34,414 bases of DNA from an uncultured Clostridia bacterium (GCA_947628165.1 CANQYV010000014.1:1-34414), one strand, 5' to 3'; numbered from the stretch's first letter, positions 1 to 7,973 are shown. The notes: generated by a model not told the origin, from the letters alone. Numbers and translations are program-made.

Positions 1-49
1 TATCCGACGGCAGCTCCGCGACGCCTCTATCATCGGGGCGCACGCCGCC
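1..49. repeat. 49-bp direct repeat, copy 1 (window edge)
   Basis: Identical to bases 113-161. It sits at the extreme left edge, inside the dxr reading frame but shifted by one base, so it encodes nothing dxr-like. The inner boundary is at base 49/50; the outer one is cut by the window. It is probably an assembly loop at a contig end rather than a real duplication. Confidence 0.9.
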
Positions 50-481
50 CTCTTTTATTTTTGATAGGAGGTGCTCGCCCGCGGCAACGATCGCCTCCTT
101 GTTCGCCATGCATATCCGACGGCAGCTCCGCGACGCCTCTATCATCGGGGCGCACGCCGCCATTCCAGATATCGCCATTACCGCCGCGTCGGCATCAGCC
201 TCTGCCGCGGCGCACACGACGCCCTCGTCTCCGCCGAACACCTTGATATCCGTATCGGCGAGCGCGAGCTTCAGTCTGTTTGCGGCGGACTCGTCCGCGA
301 GCGCCGCGATTCTCGGCATGAATTTGCGGCAGGCGTCCTCGAGCTCGCGGTCGCGGCTGCCTGCCGTGAGAACGTCGACACGCGCACCGAGCGACTCGAC
401 AACCGAAAGCGTCTGTCTGCCTATCGAGCCTGTCGCGCCGAAAACCGCCGCCGTCAGGCAGCGCTCCGTACTGCTTTTCAT
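1..481 (-). CDS. dxr: 1-deoxy-D-xylulose 5-phosphate reductoisomerase, N-terminal part (3' end missing)
   Basis: Second enzyme of the MEP isoprenoid pathway: it converts DXP to 2-C-methylerythritol 4-phosphate with NADPH in the cytosol. The visible N-terminus has the NADPH-binding Rossmann motif GATGSIG at residues 15-21 and the family signature ANKEAIVAAGE about 40 codons before the window edge. The start ATG at 481 lies 17 bp after the cdsA stop with GAGAGG upstream, which fits the common uppS-cdsA-dxr order. After GEHLLSKIKEGGVR the frame should run on to LLPVDSEHS-like sequence. Instead it enters a 49-bp copy of upstream dxr sequence in another frame (bases 1-49), so the last roughly 16 codons are not believable. 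Gene identity is confident; the 3' part is not. Confidence 0.85.
   Translation of the reverse strand, partial: MKSSTERCLTAAVFGATGSIGRQTLSVVESLGARVDVLTAGSRDRELEDACRKFMPRIAALADESAANRLKLALADTDIKVFGGDEGVVCAAAEADADAAVMAISGMAACAPMIEASRSCRRICMANKEAIVAAGEHLLSKIKEGGVRPDDRGVAELPSD
113..161. repeat. 49-bp direct repeat, copy 2 (genuine dxr sequence)
   Basis: Identical to bases 1-49. This copy is in the correct dxr frame, encoding the stretch from MAACAPMIEA to the RRI just before CMANKE, so it is taken as the original. The offset between copies is 112 bp, not a multiple of three. Confidence 0.9.
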
Positions 482-498
482 GTTATTTTACGTCCTCT

Positions 499-1341
499 CT
501 AAGCAAAATATGTGAAGAACCGCGTCAGAATATAGAGAAACGGAACGACTGCAATGACGCTGTCGAAGCGGTCGAGCATCCCGCCGTGGCCGGGAAACAT
601 ATTCCCGAAATCCTTTATATCATGCGAACGCTTGATATAGGACGCGTTCAGGTCGCCTATCTGCGAGACGACGGACAGGAAGATCCCCGATATCAGAAGA
701 GCCGCATAATTCACCGTCAGATGAAATACCGCCGCGACAATTACGCCGTAAACGGCGCAGAATATGCCGCAGAACAACGTTCCGCCGACGCTGCCTTCAA
801 CAGTCTTTTTGGGCGATATCTTCGGTATCAGCTTGTGCTTTCCGAAAAAGCTGCCGCAGAAGTAAGCGAAGCTGTCCGTTATCCAGGAACACAGAAACAC
901 GAGCGGCAGTATGAGACCGCCGTTTGCCGACTGCGTTATCGCGACTGCCGCGACAGAGGCGGCGGAGACGTATATCGTCATAAGCGACAGCTCCGACGTA
1001 GGCGACAGTCTCGGCGAGAGCAGCCCGAAAACGCCCGCCGCGTAGAGGCAGTACACCGCAAAAAACGCGACGGAGATCAGTATCGGGACAAGAGGGGAGC
1101 TGCCCGTGCTGCTCCAACCGCTGATAAACTGCATCGCGGGAAACGCCGCGCTGCATATGCAGAAAAAGACGGCGACGGCAAGTCCCGCCCCTTTCTTTAT
1201 TCCAACGCATCTTGCCGTCTCATAAAGCGAGATGACGGATATGAGCGCCCAAACAGCCGGCGTTAGGGCCGTATCATAATATATGAGTGCCGGAACGAGT
1301 ACCAAAACGAGCACCGCGCCGGTCGCTATACGCTTCAGCAT
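499..1341 (-). CDS. cdsA: Phosphatidate cytidylyltransferase (CDP-diglyceride synthase)
   Basis: An integral membrane enzyme that makes CDP-diacylglycerol from phosphatidic acid and CTP, the branch point of phospholipid synthesis. The 280-residue protein is a chain of hydrophobic helices from residue 8 onward. It ends in the family signature at about residues 234-260, seen here as SYIKRSHDIKD followed by PGHGGMLDRFD, which holds the metal-binding Asp residues. SPKKTVEGSVGG, another conserved stretch, lies just before it. Length is normal for the family. It sits between uppS (20 bp upstream) and dxr (17 bp downstream) in the same transcription unit. Confidence 0.96.
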   Translation of the reverse strand: MLKRIATGAVLVLVLVPALIYYDTALTPAVWALISVISLYETARCVGIKKGAGLAVAVFFCICSAAFPAMQFISGWSSTGSSPLVPILISVAFFAVYCLYAAGVFGLLSPRLSPTSELSLMTIYVSAASVAAVAITQSANGGLILPLVFLCSWITDSFAYFCGSFFGKHKLIPKISPKKTVEGSVGGTLFCGIFCAVYGVIVAAVFHLTVNYAALLISGIFLSVVSQIGDLNASYIKRSHDIKDFGNMFPGHGGMLDRFDSVIAVVPFLYILTRFFTYFA

Positions 1342-1361
1342 TATATATAATTCCTTTTTGT

Positions 1362-2102
1362 TTAATTTGAATCCGTAACTCCGCCGAACCTGCGCTCGCG
1401 CGCGTAAAAATCCTCGACGGCGCGGTCAACGTCCTCGGGCTGCATATCGGGCCACAAAGTCGGCGTGAAATACAGCTCGGAATAAGCCGCCTGCCACAGA
1501 AGGAAATTCGAGAGCCGACGCTCGTTCGCCGTTCTTACGATGAGGTCGGGGTCCGGGCATCCGGCGGTATAAAGATGGGACGCGAAGCTCTCCTCCGTTA
1601 TCGGCTCACCTGACGCGGCGAGCTCCGCCGCGGCACGGACGATCTCCGCGCGGGAGCCGTAGTTCAGCGCGATATTGAGCCGCTTTTCGTAGTGAGCAGA
1701 CGCCTCTTCAAGCCGCGTCATCCTCGCCGCCATTTCGGGCGAGAAAACGGACCTGTCGCCGAGGAAAGTGTATCTTATCTCGTTTTCGGTGAGCTCACGC
1801 TCGGCGCCGTCTATGTATTCGTCGAGCAGAGACACTATTCTGTCGACCTCTTTTTTCGGCCGTGACCAGTTCTCGGTCGAAAACGCGTAAACGGTCACTA
1901 TCTTTATCCCTATGTCGCCGCAGTAGCGGACGATGCGCTTGAACGCCTGCGCTCCCTCGGAATGCCCGAATTCGCGCGGCATGCCGCGGCGGCGCGCCCA
2001 ACGTCCGTTTCCGTCAAGGATAAAGGCGATGTGGCGGAGCCTGTCGTCGACTTTGACGCGCCCTTCGCTGCTGCTTTTTTCGTTTCGGGAGAATAAAGCC
2101 AT
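1362..2102 (-). CDS. uppS: Undecaprenyl diphosphate synthase (isoprenyl transferase)
   Basis: A cis-prenyltransferase that builds the C55 lipid carrier used for peptidoglycan and wall polymers, adding IPP units to farnesyl diphosphate. The 246-residue protein has the catalytic motif as FILDGNGRWA (Asp30), the HSEG motif (His47), and the IPP-binding block VRTANERRLSNF with Arg190, Arg196 and Ser198 matching the conserved Arg/Arg/Ser. WQAAYSE follows, with Glu209. Compared with the usual MDGNGRWA and RTSGEQRLSNF, Met is replaced by Leu and SGEQ by ANER; the charged catalytic residues are kept. AGAGGGAGG precedes the start. The 176-bp gap to frr upstream holds no gene. Confidence 0.95.
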   Translation of the reverse strand: MALFSRNEKSSSEGRVKVDDRLRHIAFILDGNGRWARRRGMPREFGHSEGAQAFKRIVRYCGDIGIKIVTVYAFSTENWSRPKKEVDRIVSLLDEYIDGAERELTENEIRYTFLGDRSVFSPEMAARMTRLEEASAHYEKRLNIALNYGSRAEIVRAAAELAASGEPITEESFASHLYTAGCPDPDLIVRTANERRLSNFLLWQAAYSELYFTPTLWPDMQPEDVDRAVEDFYARERRFGGVTDSN

Positions 2103-2278
2103 AAAAGCCTCCCTCTGCCGGGCGCGATACCGCGCGCGGCATGATATACAATGATGTGTTTGTTTATACTGTTAGAATACGGTCCGGAAGAATCAAAACA
2201 CAGCCGGCGGAGCGAAGCCGCCCCGCCGCACCGCAAAAATCTTCTGCATAAAGTTCCGAGCCGAACGCATGCATCCGG

Positions 2279-2833
2279 TCAGACCGACATTATCTCCTTG
2301 ACCTTGCCCTCTGTGACCTTGTCGACTTCCTTGATGTACTTGTCGGTCAGGTTCTGGACGTCCTTTTCGGAGAGCTTTTCCTCGTCCTCCGTCATTTCTC
2401 CCGCCTTCTTCTGCGCCTTGACCTTGTCCATCGCGTCGCGGCGGATATTGCGGACTGCAACCTTGGCCTCTTCGCCGAGCCTCTCGACCTGCTTTTTCAG
2501 TTCGCGGCGGCGTTCCTCGTTGAGCTGAGGAATCGCAAGACGTATGAGCTTGCCGTCGCTCTGCGGCGTTATTCCCACGTCGGAGGTTAGGATGGCGCGT
2601 TCGATCTGCTTGAGCGAGGACGGGTCATAAGGCGATATGACGAGCGTCCTTGCGTCTGCCGCGCGTATCTCCGCCATCTGAGAAATAGGCGTAGGTGCGC
2701 CGTAATAATCGGCGTTCACGCGCGCGAGTATCTCGGGATTTGCCCTCCCCGCGCGGATCGTTCCGAGGTTTTCCGAATACGCGGAGATAGATTTCTTCAT
2801 TTTGGTTTCAAATTCGTCCGTCTTGAGTTTCAT
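2279..2833 (-). CDS. frr: Ribosome recycling factor
   Basis: Splits the post-termination ribosome together with EF-G in the cytosol. The 184-residue length matches the family norm of about 185. Family landmarks are the GTIRAGRANPEIL block near residues 24-36, YYGAPTPISQMA, and the basic EERRRELKKQVERLGEEAKVAVRNIRRDA helix region (cut here to its sense: a long charged helix), ending in VTEGKVKEIM. Translated directly after pyrH in the usual pyrH-frr pair (82-bp gap), upstream of uppS. Confidence 0.97.
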   Translation of the reverse strand: MKLKTDEFETKMKKSISAYSENLGTIRAGRANPEILARVNADYYGAPTPISQMAEIRAADARTLVISPYDPSSLKQIERAILTSDVGITPQSDGKLIRLAIPQLNEERRRELKKQVERLGEEAKVAVRNIRRDAMDKVKAQKKAGEMTEDEEKLSEKDVQNLTDKYIKEVDKVTEGKVKEIMSV

Positions 2834-2915
2834 CTTTTGTTCCTCCGTTTTTTTATTTATTATGCCTCAGCGCTCCCCCGACAGATAATAACTCCTGCCT
2901 GAAGTTTGCGGCTGT

Positions 2916-3626
2916 TTATTTCGTATGTGTTACGACGGTTCCTATATCGTCGCCGCAGACGGCCTTGACGATGTTGTTCGGGTCCTCGAGCGCGCACAGA
3001 AGCAGCGGAAGGTTGTTCTCTCCCGAGAGCGTCGCCGCCGCGAGATCTATGACGCCGAGCTTGTTTTCTATGATAAAGTCGTAATCCACAGTGCGGAAAG
3101 GCTTTGCGTCCGGGAAACGGCGCGGGTCGCGGTCATAGACTGCGTCTATGTTCTTCGCGAGTATTGCAACGTCGACGCCGAGCTCCGCCGCGCGAATGAC
3201 TGCCGCCGTGTCGGTCGTGAAAAACGGATTTCCGATGCCGCCTCCGAGCACAACGACGGTTCCCTCCGAGAGGTATTTCACGGCCTTGTCACGCACGAAT
3301 ACCTGCGCAAACTCCGTCATTTCTATCGCCGACATCACGACCGCCTTGACGTTTGCCCGCAGGAGCGCGTCCTCGATGCCGAGCGCGTTTATGACCGTGG
3401 CGAGCATTCCCATGTGGTCGGCGCGCGACCGGTCCATGCCGACGCCCTTCGCGCCGCGCCAGATATTGCCGCCTCCGACAAGTATCGCGACCTCGACTCC
3501 CATGTCAACGCATGTTTTGACTGCCTTTGCGACCTCGTCGAGCATCTTGAAATCAAGCACGCAGTCCCTTCCGGAAAGTGCCTCGCCCGACAGCTTTATT
3601 AGGACACGTTTGTACTTCGCCTGCAT
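2916..3626 (-). CDS. pyrH: UMP kinase
   Basis: Phosphorylates UMP to UDP in pyrimidine nucleotide synthesis; bacterial UMP kinases are hexamers of the amino-acid-kinase fold, regulated by GTP and UTP. The protein has KLSGEAL near the N-terminus, GGGNIWRG, DHMGMLATVINAL and a C-terminal IGTVV block. Start choice: a GTG nine bases upstream directly abuts AAAGG with no spacing, whereas the ATG at 3626 has AAAGGGTGAG 4-8 bases before it, giving 236 residues beginning MQAKYKR. A strong promoter lies at 3676-3704 and pyrH is the first gene of its unit. Confidence 0.95.
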   Translation of the reverse strand: MQAKYKRVLIKLSGEALSGRDCVLDFKMLDEVAKAVKTCVDMGVEVAILVGGGNIWRGAKGVGMDRSRADHMGMLATVINALGIEDALLRANVKAVVMSAIEMTEFAQVFVRDKAVKYLSEGTVVVLGGGIGNPFFTTDTAAVIRAAELGVDVAILAKNIDAVYDRDPRRFPDAKPFRTVDYDFIIENKLGVIDLAAATLSGENNLPLLLCALEDPNNIVKAVCGDDIGTVVTHTK

Positions 3627-3675
3627 ATGTCTCACCCTTTGAACTTTTTCGGAGCGTCAAACTCGCCCTCTTACT

Positions 3676-3704
3676 ATTATACCGATTTTTTTGCCGCTTG
3701 TAAA
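3676..3704 (-). promoter_or_regulatory. Sigma-A-type promoter for pyrH-frr-uppS-cdsA-dxr
   Basis: On the minus strand TTTACA (3704-3699), 17-base spacer, TATAAT (3681-3676). The predicted start of transcription is about 40 bases before the pyrH ATG. Together with the terminator after tsf it separates the pyrH unit from rpsB-tsf. Confidence 0.8.
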
Positions 3705-3817
3705 CACAAAAATACCGATTATGAGAAATAAATGCGTTTTTTATGACAGCTGCGCGGATCCGGCGGTATCGGGCGGAACGCACGACCGCCCCTTTCTTCC
3801 CCTCATCCGCATATAAG

Positions 3818-3850
3818 ATAAAAACAAGGGAGGCGAAAAATTCGCCTCCC
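3818..3850 (-). terminator. Intrinsic terminator after tsf
   Basis: Perfect 10-bp stem GGGAGGCGAA / TTCGCCTCCC (3828-3837 with 3841-3850), 3-base loop, followed on the minus strand by TTGTTTTTAT. It starts 9 bp past the tsf stop codon. Confidence 0.9.
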
Positions 3851-3858
3851 TATGTGTG

Positions 3859-4800
3859 TCAGTTGCCTTTTACGAGAGATGCTATTTCCTCGGCGAAGTT
3901 GTCCTCGCGCTTTTCGAGGCCCTCGCCTCTTTCGTAGAGCCAGAAGCCCGTGACCTTTATGTCGGCACCGAGCTCTTTCGCGGTCGCGGCAACGTACTTG
4001 CCGACCGTCATCGAGTCGTCTTTGACGTAAGGCTGCTCAAGCAGGCAGGCGCGCTCGAAGAAGAGCTTGTCGAGCTTGCCCTCTACGATCTTGTGGAGCA
4101 CTGCGTCGGGCTTGTTGGCGAGCTTTTCGTCCGTCTTTGCGACCTTTATCTGAACCTCGAGCTCCTCGTCTATAACGCTCTGCGGAACGTCCGACTTTGC
4201 GATATATGTGGGAGGCGTGCCCGCGGCGATCTGGAGCGCGATGTTCTTTGCGAACTCTGCAAACTCCGGCTTTTCCGCCGTCGCGTCGTCGGTATCAAAT
4301 CTGACGATTACGCCCGTTGTGCCCTTGCCGTGGATATAAGTCGAGAATGCGCCGTCAACGATGACGAAGCGGCGGATGTTCATGTTCTCGCCTATCGTGA
4401 AGACCATGTCCTTCAGCTTTCCGTCAACGGTGAAGTTGTCGTCGTAAGGCAGCTCCTTGAGGGCCTCGATGCTCTCGGGTCTGTTCTTTATTATTACGGA
4501 AAGAATGCCGGTTACGAATTCACGGAACGTCGCGTTCTTGGCGACGAAGTCCGTCTCGGCGTTGACCTCTATCATCGCCGCGGTCTTGCCGTCCTCGGAG
4601 ACCATGATGTCTACGACGCCCTCAGCGGCGACGCGGGATGCCTTCTTGGCTGCGACGGACAGACCCTTCTCGCGAAGGAGCTTTACCGCCTCGTCAAAAT
4701 TACCGTCCGCCTCGGTCAGCGCGCGCTTGCAGTCCATTATGCCGACGCCCGTCTTGGCGCGGAGCTCGGATACCATCTTAGCTGTTATTGTGGTTGCCAT
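3859..4800 (-). CDS. tsf: Translation elongation factor Ts
   Basis: Nucleotide exchange factor that reloads EF-Tu with GTP. The 313-residue protein starts with the UBA-like domain (about residues 1-45, with VSELRAKTGVGIMDCKRAL) and carries the core signature TDFVAKN (residues 83-89) that contacts EF-Tu, followed by two dimerisation subdomains. Length is normal for Firmicutes. It follows rpsB by 33 bp with AAGAGGT upstream of the ATG, the near-universal rpsB-tsf arrangement, and is closed by a strong terminator. Confidence 0.97.
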   Translation of the reverse strand: MATTITAKMVSELRAKTGVGIMDCKRALTEADGNFDEAVKLLREKGLSVAAKKASRVAAEGVVDIMVSEDGKTAAMIEVNAETDFVAKNATFREFVTGILSVIIKNRPESIEALKELPYDDNFTVDGKLKDMVFTIGENMNIRRFVIVDGAFSTYIHGKGTTGVIVRFDTDDATAEKPEFAEFAKNIALQIAAGTPPTYIAKSDVPQSVIDEELEVQIKVAKTDEKLANKPDAVLHKIVEGKLDKLFFERACLLEQPYVKDDSMTVGKYVAATAKELGADIKVTGFWLYERGEGLEKREDNFAEEIASLVKGN

Positions 4801-4833
4801 GAAAATACCTCTTGATTTATGCTCTTGTGCTCT

Positions 4834-5589
4834 TTATTCAGCCGCAGTCTCGGCGTCTTCCTCAGCCTCGGCCTCGGTCTTCTCGGTCTCTGCCGCGTCA
4901 AACGACTCGCCCTGCTTGCCCTCGATAACGGCGTCTGCAAGAACGGAGGAGATGAGCTTGATCGCGCGGATGGCGTCGTCGTTGCCGGGAATGATATAGT
5001 CGGCGTCTTCGGGGTCGCAGTTCGTATCGACTATTGCGACGACGGGAATGCCGAGCTTCTTCGCTTCGAGCACTGCGTTATGCTCCTTGCGCGTGTCGAC
5101 GATGAAAACGGCGTCGGGCAGACGGTCCATTTCCTTTATACCGCCGAGGTTGCGCTCGAGGTTGTCCATCTCCTTCTGGAGAGACGCGACTTCCTTCTTC
5201 GGAAGCGAGTTGAACGTGCCGTCTTCCTGCATCTTCTCAAGCTGATAGAGGCGGGAAATCGAACGTCTTATCGTTCTGTAATTCGTGAGCATACCGCCGA
5301 GCCAGCGGACGTTGACATAGAACTGTCCGCAGCGCTTCGCCTCTTCTTTAATGGCGTCGGCCGCCTGCTTCTTCGTTCCGACAAAGAGTATCGTTCCGCC
5401 CTGCGCGGAAAGGTCGCGCACGAACATATACGCCTCGTCGAATTTCTTGACCGTCTTCTGGAGGTCGATAATGTAGATACCGTTGCGCTCCGTGAAGATG
5501 TACTCAGCCATCTTCGGGTTCCATCTTCTTGTGTGGTGTCCGAAATGGACGCCGGCTTCAAGCAGCTGCTTGATAGTGATAACAGACAT
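4834..5589 (-). CDS. rpsB: 30S ribosomal protein S2
   Basis: Small-subunit protein bound near S1 and S8, needed for mRNA binding. The chosen start (ATG at 5589) gives 251 residues beginning [19 protein letters not shown], the family N-terminus; AAGGAGG lies 10 bases upstream. A longer in-frame extension to 5664 exists but would overlap the folded leader and has no homologous look. Motifs are [24 protein letters not shown] and [14 protein letters not shown]. The C-terminal 25 residues are an acidic Glu/Ala tail. It is first in the rpsB-tsf unit, with promoter at 5714-5742. Confidence 0.97.
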   Translation of the reverse strand: MSVITIKQLLEAGVHFGHHTRRWNPKMAEYIFTERNGIYIIDLQKTVKKFDEAYMFVRDLSAQGGTILFVGTKKQAADAIKEEAKRCGQFYVNVRWLGGMLTNYRTIRRSISRLYQLEKMQEDGTFNSLPKKEVASLQKEMDNLERNLGGIKEMDRLPDAVFIVDTRKEHNAVLEAKKLGIPVVAIVDTNCDPEDADYIIPGNDDAIRAIKLISSVLADAVIEGKQGESFDAAETEKTEAEAEEDAETAAE

Positions 5590-5619
5590 TTTAAATGTCC
5601 TCCTTCGGTTTTTCCACCA

Positions 5620-5674
5620 CGCCTGCATATATGCGGCAGCCGAGTCCCGGCACCGGCCGCACATCCCGCAGACG
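5620..5674 (-). ncRNA. Folded 5' leader of rpsB (candidate S2 autoregulatory element)
   Basis: Between the promoter and the rpsB ribosome binding site the minus-strand RNA can fold into nested stems. The outer stem is CGTCUGC with GCAGGCG (7 bp, one G-U), pairing 5668-5674 with 5620-5626. The inner stem is TGCGGC with GCCGCA (6 bp), pairing 5656-5661 with 5632-5637. The cap is GC-rich. The element ends about 16 bases before AAGGAGG. Ribosomal protein leaders that bind their own product are common in bacteria; assignment to S2 here is inference from position and fold only. Confidence 0.45.
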
Positions 5675-5713
5675 TGTGTGAATTATTTTTTTGCGCCTTG
5701 GCGCACACTCGGT

Positions 5714-5742
5714 ATCATACCATAAAACGGCCTCGTTGTCAA
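5714..5742 (-). promoter_or_regulatory. Sigma-A-type promoter for rpsB-tsf
   Basis: Minus strand TTGACA (5742-5737), 17-base spacer, TATGAT (5719-5714). Transcription would start near 5707, leaving a leader of about 115 bases before rpsB. Confidence 0.85.
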
Positions 5743-5904
5743 CACCGCAAATATAATTTTGATTAAAAAAACGAAAAGAAAGAAGCTTCATAAATCAGAG
5801 AGAAGTCGCAATCTGCAGTCTGTGTCACATTGCGCGAACGCTGTGCAGCCCCACCCGTTTTTTCATACAAAAGGCACGGAGCGTTCCCCCTCTTTTTTCA
5901 TACC
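5743..5904. other. Gene-free spacer between rpsB promoter and lipoprotein terminator
   Basis: Part of the roughly 400-bp gene-free interval 5590-5993. The rest of that interval holds the rpsB leader, the rpsB promoter and the lipoprotein terminator. In 5743-5904 I see AT-rich sequence just upstream of the rpsB -35 (a possible UP-like element) and nothing else: no convincing short gene, repeat or RNA fold. Confidence 0.5.
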
Positions 5905-5939
5905 AAAAAATCCGACCGAAGGGGGTCCCTTCGGTCGGA
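5905..5939 (-). terminator. Intrinsic terminator after the solute-binding lipoprotein gene
   Basis: 13-bp perfect stem TCCGACCGAAGGG / CCCTTCGGTCGGA (5911-5923 with 5927-5939), 3-base loop, then TTTTTT on the minus strand (5910-5905). Confidence 0.92.
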
Positions 5940-5993
5940 GTGGAAACATATTTTTTACACGTCGTTCGGTTTGGCTTTCAGGATATCAAGCCC

Positions 5994-7775
5994 TTATTCC
6001 TGGGCCTCCCCGCCCGCTTCGCCGGTCTCGGCTCCCGCCTCGCCGGTATCGTCACCGGGCTCGTCGGTCGCGTAGTACTTTGCGTAGAACGTGTTGTAGA
6101 TGTAGGCCGTGCCGTATTCCCACGCCATGCCCGTCATCTGCGAGAATTTCTCGTTTGCCATGAGCTCTTTGCGCGCATCGGTGAAGAACTGGTCGATCTC
6201 GTCGGACGACAGCTTCATCATGCGATCGTAGAGATCCGCCGAGAGCTTCGCTATTTCCTCATAGTTTGCTTTGTTGCTCTCATTGTAAAGACCGGGGCAG
6301 AATGAGAACGGCGTCAGGCACGAATCAAGGTTCCTCTGCATATCGCGGTCCCACTGATCATCGCTCATCCCCTCTTCGGGGTATGCTATATATGTGTTTC
6401 CTGTATGAGCGATGTCCATGTTGTATGCGGCATTGCCGTTTTCATCGCGGACACGGACAACTCTGTTGTCATCATCGCGGTTGTAGTGTACGCCCTCAAC
6501 GCCGTACTGGATCAGGTTGCGAAGCTCGGGCTGAGTATTGATGGCCGTTATGACCTCCATGCAGCGCGTGAGGTCTCTCGTTGCCGCGCTGACTGCGAAC
6601 GCGCTGTCGAAGAGCTCTTCCTGCGTCGCCTTCGGATAGTCAAAAACGGTTATGTTGTATTCCTCGCCGTAAAGCTCCTCAACTTCGTCGAGGGAACCTG
6701 CGGAGACAACGCCGACCGCGAACTTCTCAACGGAATCGGGATCCTCTGCGATAAGCCCGTCTTCCTCAAGGGACTTCATGAGCTTGAAGTTCTCCCTGTA
6801 CTGAGGAATCGAGAAAATATCCGTTACAACGGACTGTGCGGACGGCTCGGACTGGCTGCCGATATAGGAAGCGAGAGCGCTCCACTTTCCGTCCTCTGAC
6901 CAATAGTGCATTCCGGCAGGCTCGACCCAGGAAAGCAGAGGCGCAAGCGCCTTGTCGTTCTCACCCTCGGCAACGTCGCGGATGAAGTCCTCGCAGTCTG
7001 CCATCGTGATAAGCGTATCGGAATCGTAGTGATACTTATTTATAAGTTCTTTATTCGTGAGGAGGAACCTGTATTCTCCCATGCCGTGGTTGTTCGGGAT
7101 GGCATATGCATCGCCGAACTCAAAGCGCGCGGCTTCAAGGAAGCTTGGGTATATGTACTTCGGGAGCACCTTGCCCGTGCTCTTGAGGGTGTCCTCAAGA
7201 TCCATTATGGCTTCTTTCTCTATAAGGTCGAGATACATATCGTAGCTCGTGACAAGGAAGATGTCAAACTGATACTCGCCTACGGAAGGATATCTCTTTT
7301 CAGACTGACCGAACGAGTTTTCGAGCGTCTCAACGACGGTCTCGGAGACCTCTTCGGTATTCTTTTTATCATCCGTGATACCTTCGAGACGGCGGCTCTG
7401 TTCGAGCTCACGGCTTACGGACACGGCGGCGTCATCGTCGTCGAGCTTCTGCTGTATCTTCTGGATCTGTGCATAAACTGCGTCGGTATACTCGCTCTCC
7501 GGGATGGTACGGAATTCAACGGCAGTCGTATACATCGGCTTGAGGATCTTATTTATCTCCGTCTCGACTTCGGCTACGGCCTTGTCGGTCGTACCTTCAA
7601 GCGAGGGGAGCCAGAGCGTCAGCGTTACCGGGGTACGGTTGCTGAGGTCCGTCTGTTCCTCTTCTCCGGTGTCGCTTTCCTCTCCGTTGCCGGAGCTCAG
7701 AATCGAGCAGCTCGACAAAACAAATGAAAAGATGATCATAAAAACGAGCACGAGACTTACAAGTTTCTTATTCAT
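5994..7775 (-). CDS. Extracellular solute-binding lipoprotein (ABC-importer type), orphan
   Basis: 593 residues. The ATG at 7775 has AGGAGG 10 bases upstream and opens a classic lipoprotein signal: MNKK, a hydrophobic stretch, then lipobox LSSC with Cys23 as the lipidated residue. An acidic linker (GEESDTGEEEQTD) precedes the mature domain, which begins VTLTLWLPS, the usual first strand of family 1 (carbohydrate/peptide type) solute-binding proteins. Later landmarks are a DIFLVTSYDMYLDL stretch, YAIPNNHGMGEYRFLL, and a clamshell-like C-terminal half with TRCMEVI and WEYGTAYIYN. The last 25 residues are Gly/Ala/Glu/Asp-rich. No permease or ATPase gene lies nearby; the neighbours are rpsB and rpoD. 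It has its own promoter and terminator, so it is monocistronic. The ligand cannot be told from sequence. Confidence 0.85.
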   Translation of the reverse strand: MNKKLVSLVLVFMIIFSFVLSSCSILSSGNGEESDTGEEEQTDLSNRTPVTLTLWLPSLEGTTDKAVAEVETEINKILKPMYTTAVEFRTIPESEYTDAVYAQIQKIQQKLDDDDAAVSVSRELEQSRRLEGITDDKKNTEEVSETVVETLENSFGQSEKRYPSVGEYQFDIFLVTSYDMYLDLIEKEAIMDLEDTLKSTGKVLPKYIYPSFLEAARFEFGDAYAIPNNHGMGEYRFLLTNKELINKYHYDSDTLITMADCEDFIRDVAEGENDKALAPLLSWVEPAGMHYWSEDGKWSALASYIGSQSEPSAQSVVTDIFSIPQYRENFKLMKSLEEDGLIAEDPDSVEKFAVGVVSAGSLDEVEELYGEEYNITVFDYPKATQEELFDSAFAVSAATRDLTRCMEVITAINTQPELRNLIQYGVEGVHYNRDDDNRVVRVRDENGNAAYNMDIAHTGNTYIAYPEEGMSDDQWDRDMQRNLDSCLTPFSFCPGLYNESNKANYEEIAKLSADLYDRMMKLSSDEIDQFFTDARKELMANEKFSQMTGMAWEYGTAYIYNTFYAKYYATDEPGDDTGEAGAETGEAGGEAQE

Positions 7776-7846
7776 TATGGAACATCCTCCTAATATACTG
7801 CAGTGTACCTTTGCGCAAATCAACGACACCGAGATATTCTTATGAT

Positions 7847-7875
7847 ATTTTACATCAAACGGTCCAAACTGTCAA
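7847..7875 (-). promoter_or_regulatory. Sigma-A-type promoter for the solute-binding lipoprotein
   Basis: Minus strand TTGACA (7875-7870), 17-base spacer, TAAAAT (7852-7847), giving a leader of about 65 bases. A near-palindrome AATTTGGCAAATT (7880-7892) lies immediately upstream of the -35 box and may be a regulator site. Confidence 0.8.
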
Positions 7876-7884
7876 GCGTAATTT

Positions 7885-7893
7885 GGCAAATTT
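7885..7893 (+). repeat. GGCAAATTT motif, copy 1
   Basis: Part of the near-palindrome AATTT-GGC-AAATT directly upstream of the -35 of the lipoprotein promoter. The same 9-mer recurs at 7965-7973 (inverted) and 8029-8037. Confidence 0.5.
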
Positions 7894-7964
7894 GATGAAA
7901 TTGCGCGGGACGTTTTTACCGTCCGGCACAGCTATATGCCGCCGTTTATTGTCACAGTTCCACA

Positions 7965-7973
7965 AAATTTGCC
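7965..7973 (-). repeat. GGCAAATTT motif, copy 2 (inverted)
   Basis: Reads AAATTTGCC on the plus strand. It lies within a longer inverted repeat, CCACAAAA (7960-7967) with TTTTGTGG (7981-7988), in the rpoD-lipoprotein intergenic region. Confidence 0.45.

Noticed and set aside
2206-2222. Hairpin GGCGG-N7-CCGCC in the frr-uppS gap as a terminator
   Set aside because: Only 5 bp and no T-run; the operon order suggests read-through into uppS.
5692-5705. TGCGCC/GGCGCA hairpin at the 5' end of the rpsB leader
   Set aside because: Followed by A-rich, not T-rich, sequence in the leader, so not a terminator; too short to name.
3856-5766. Long plus-strand open frames across tsf and rpsB
   Set aside because: Shadows of two highly conserved minus-strand genes.
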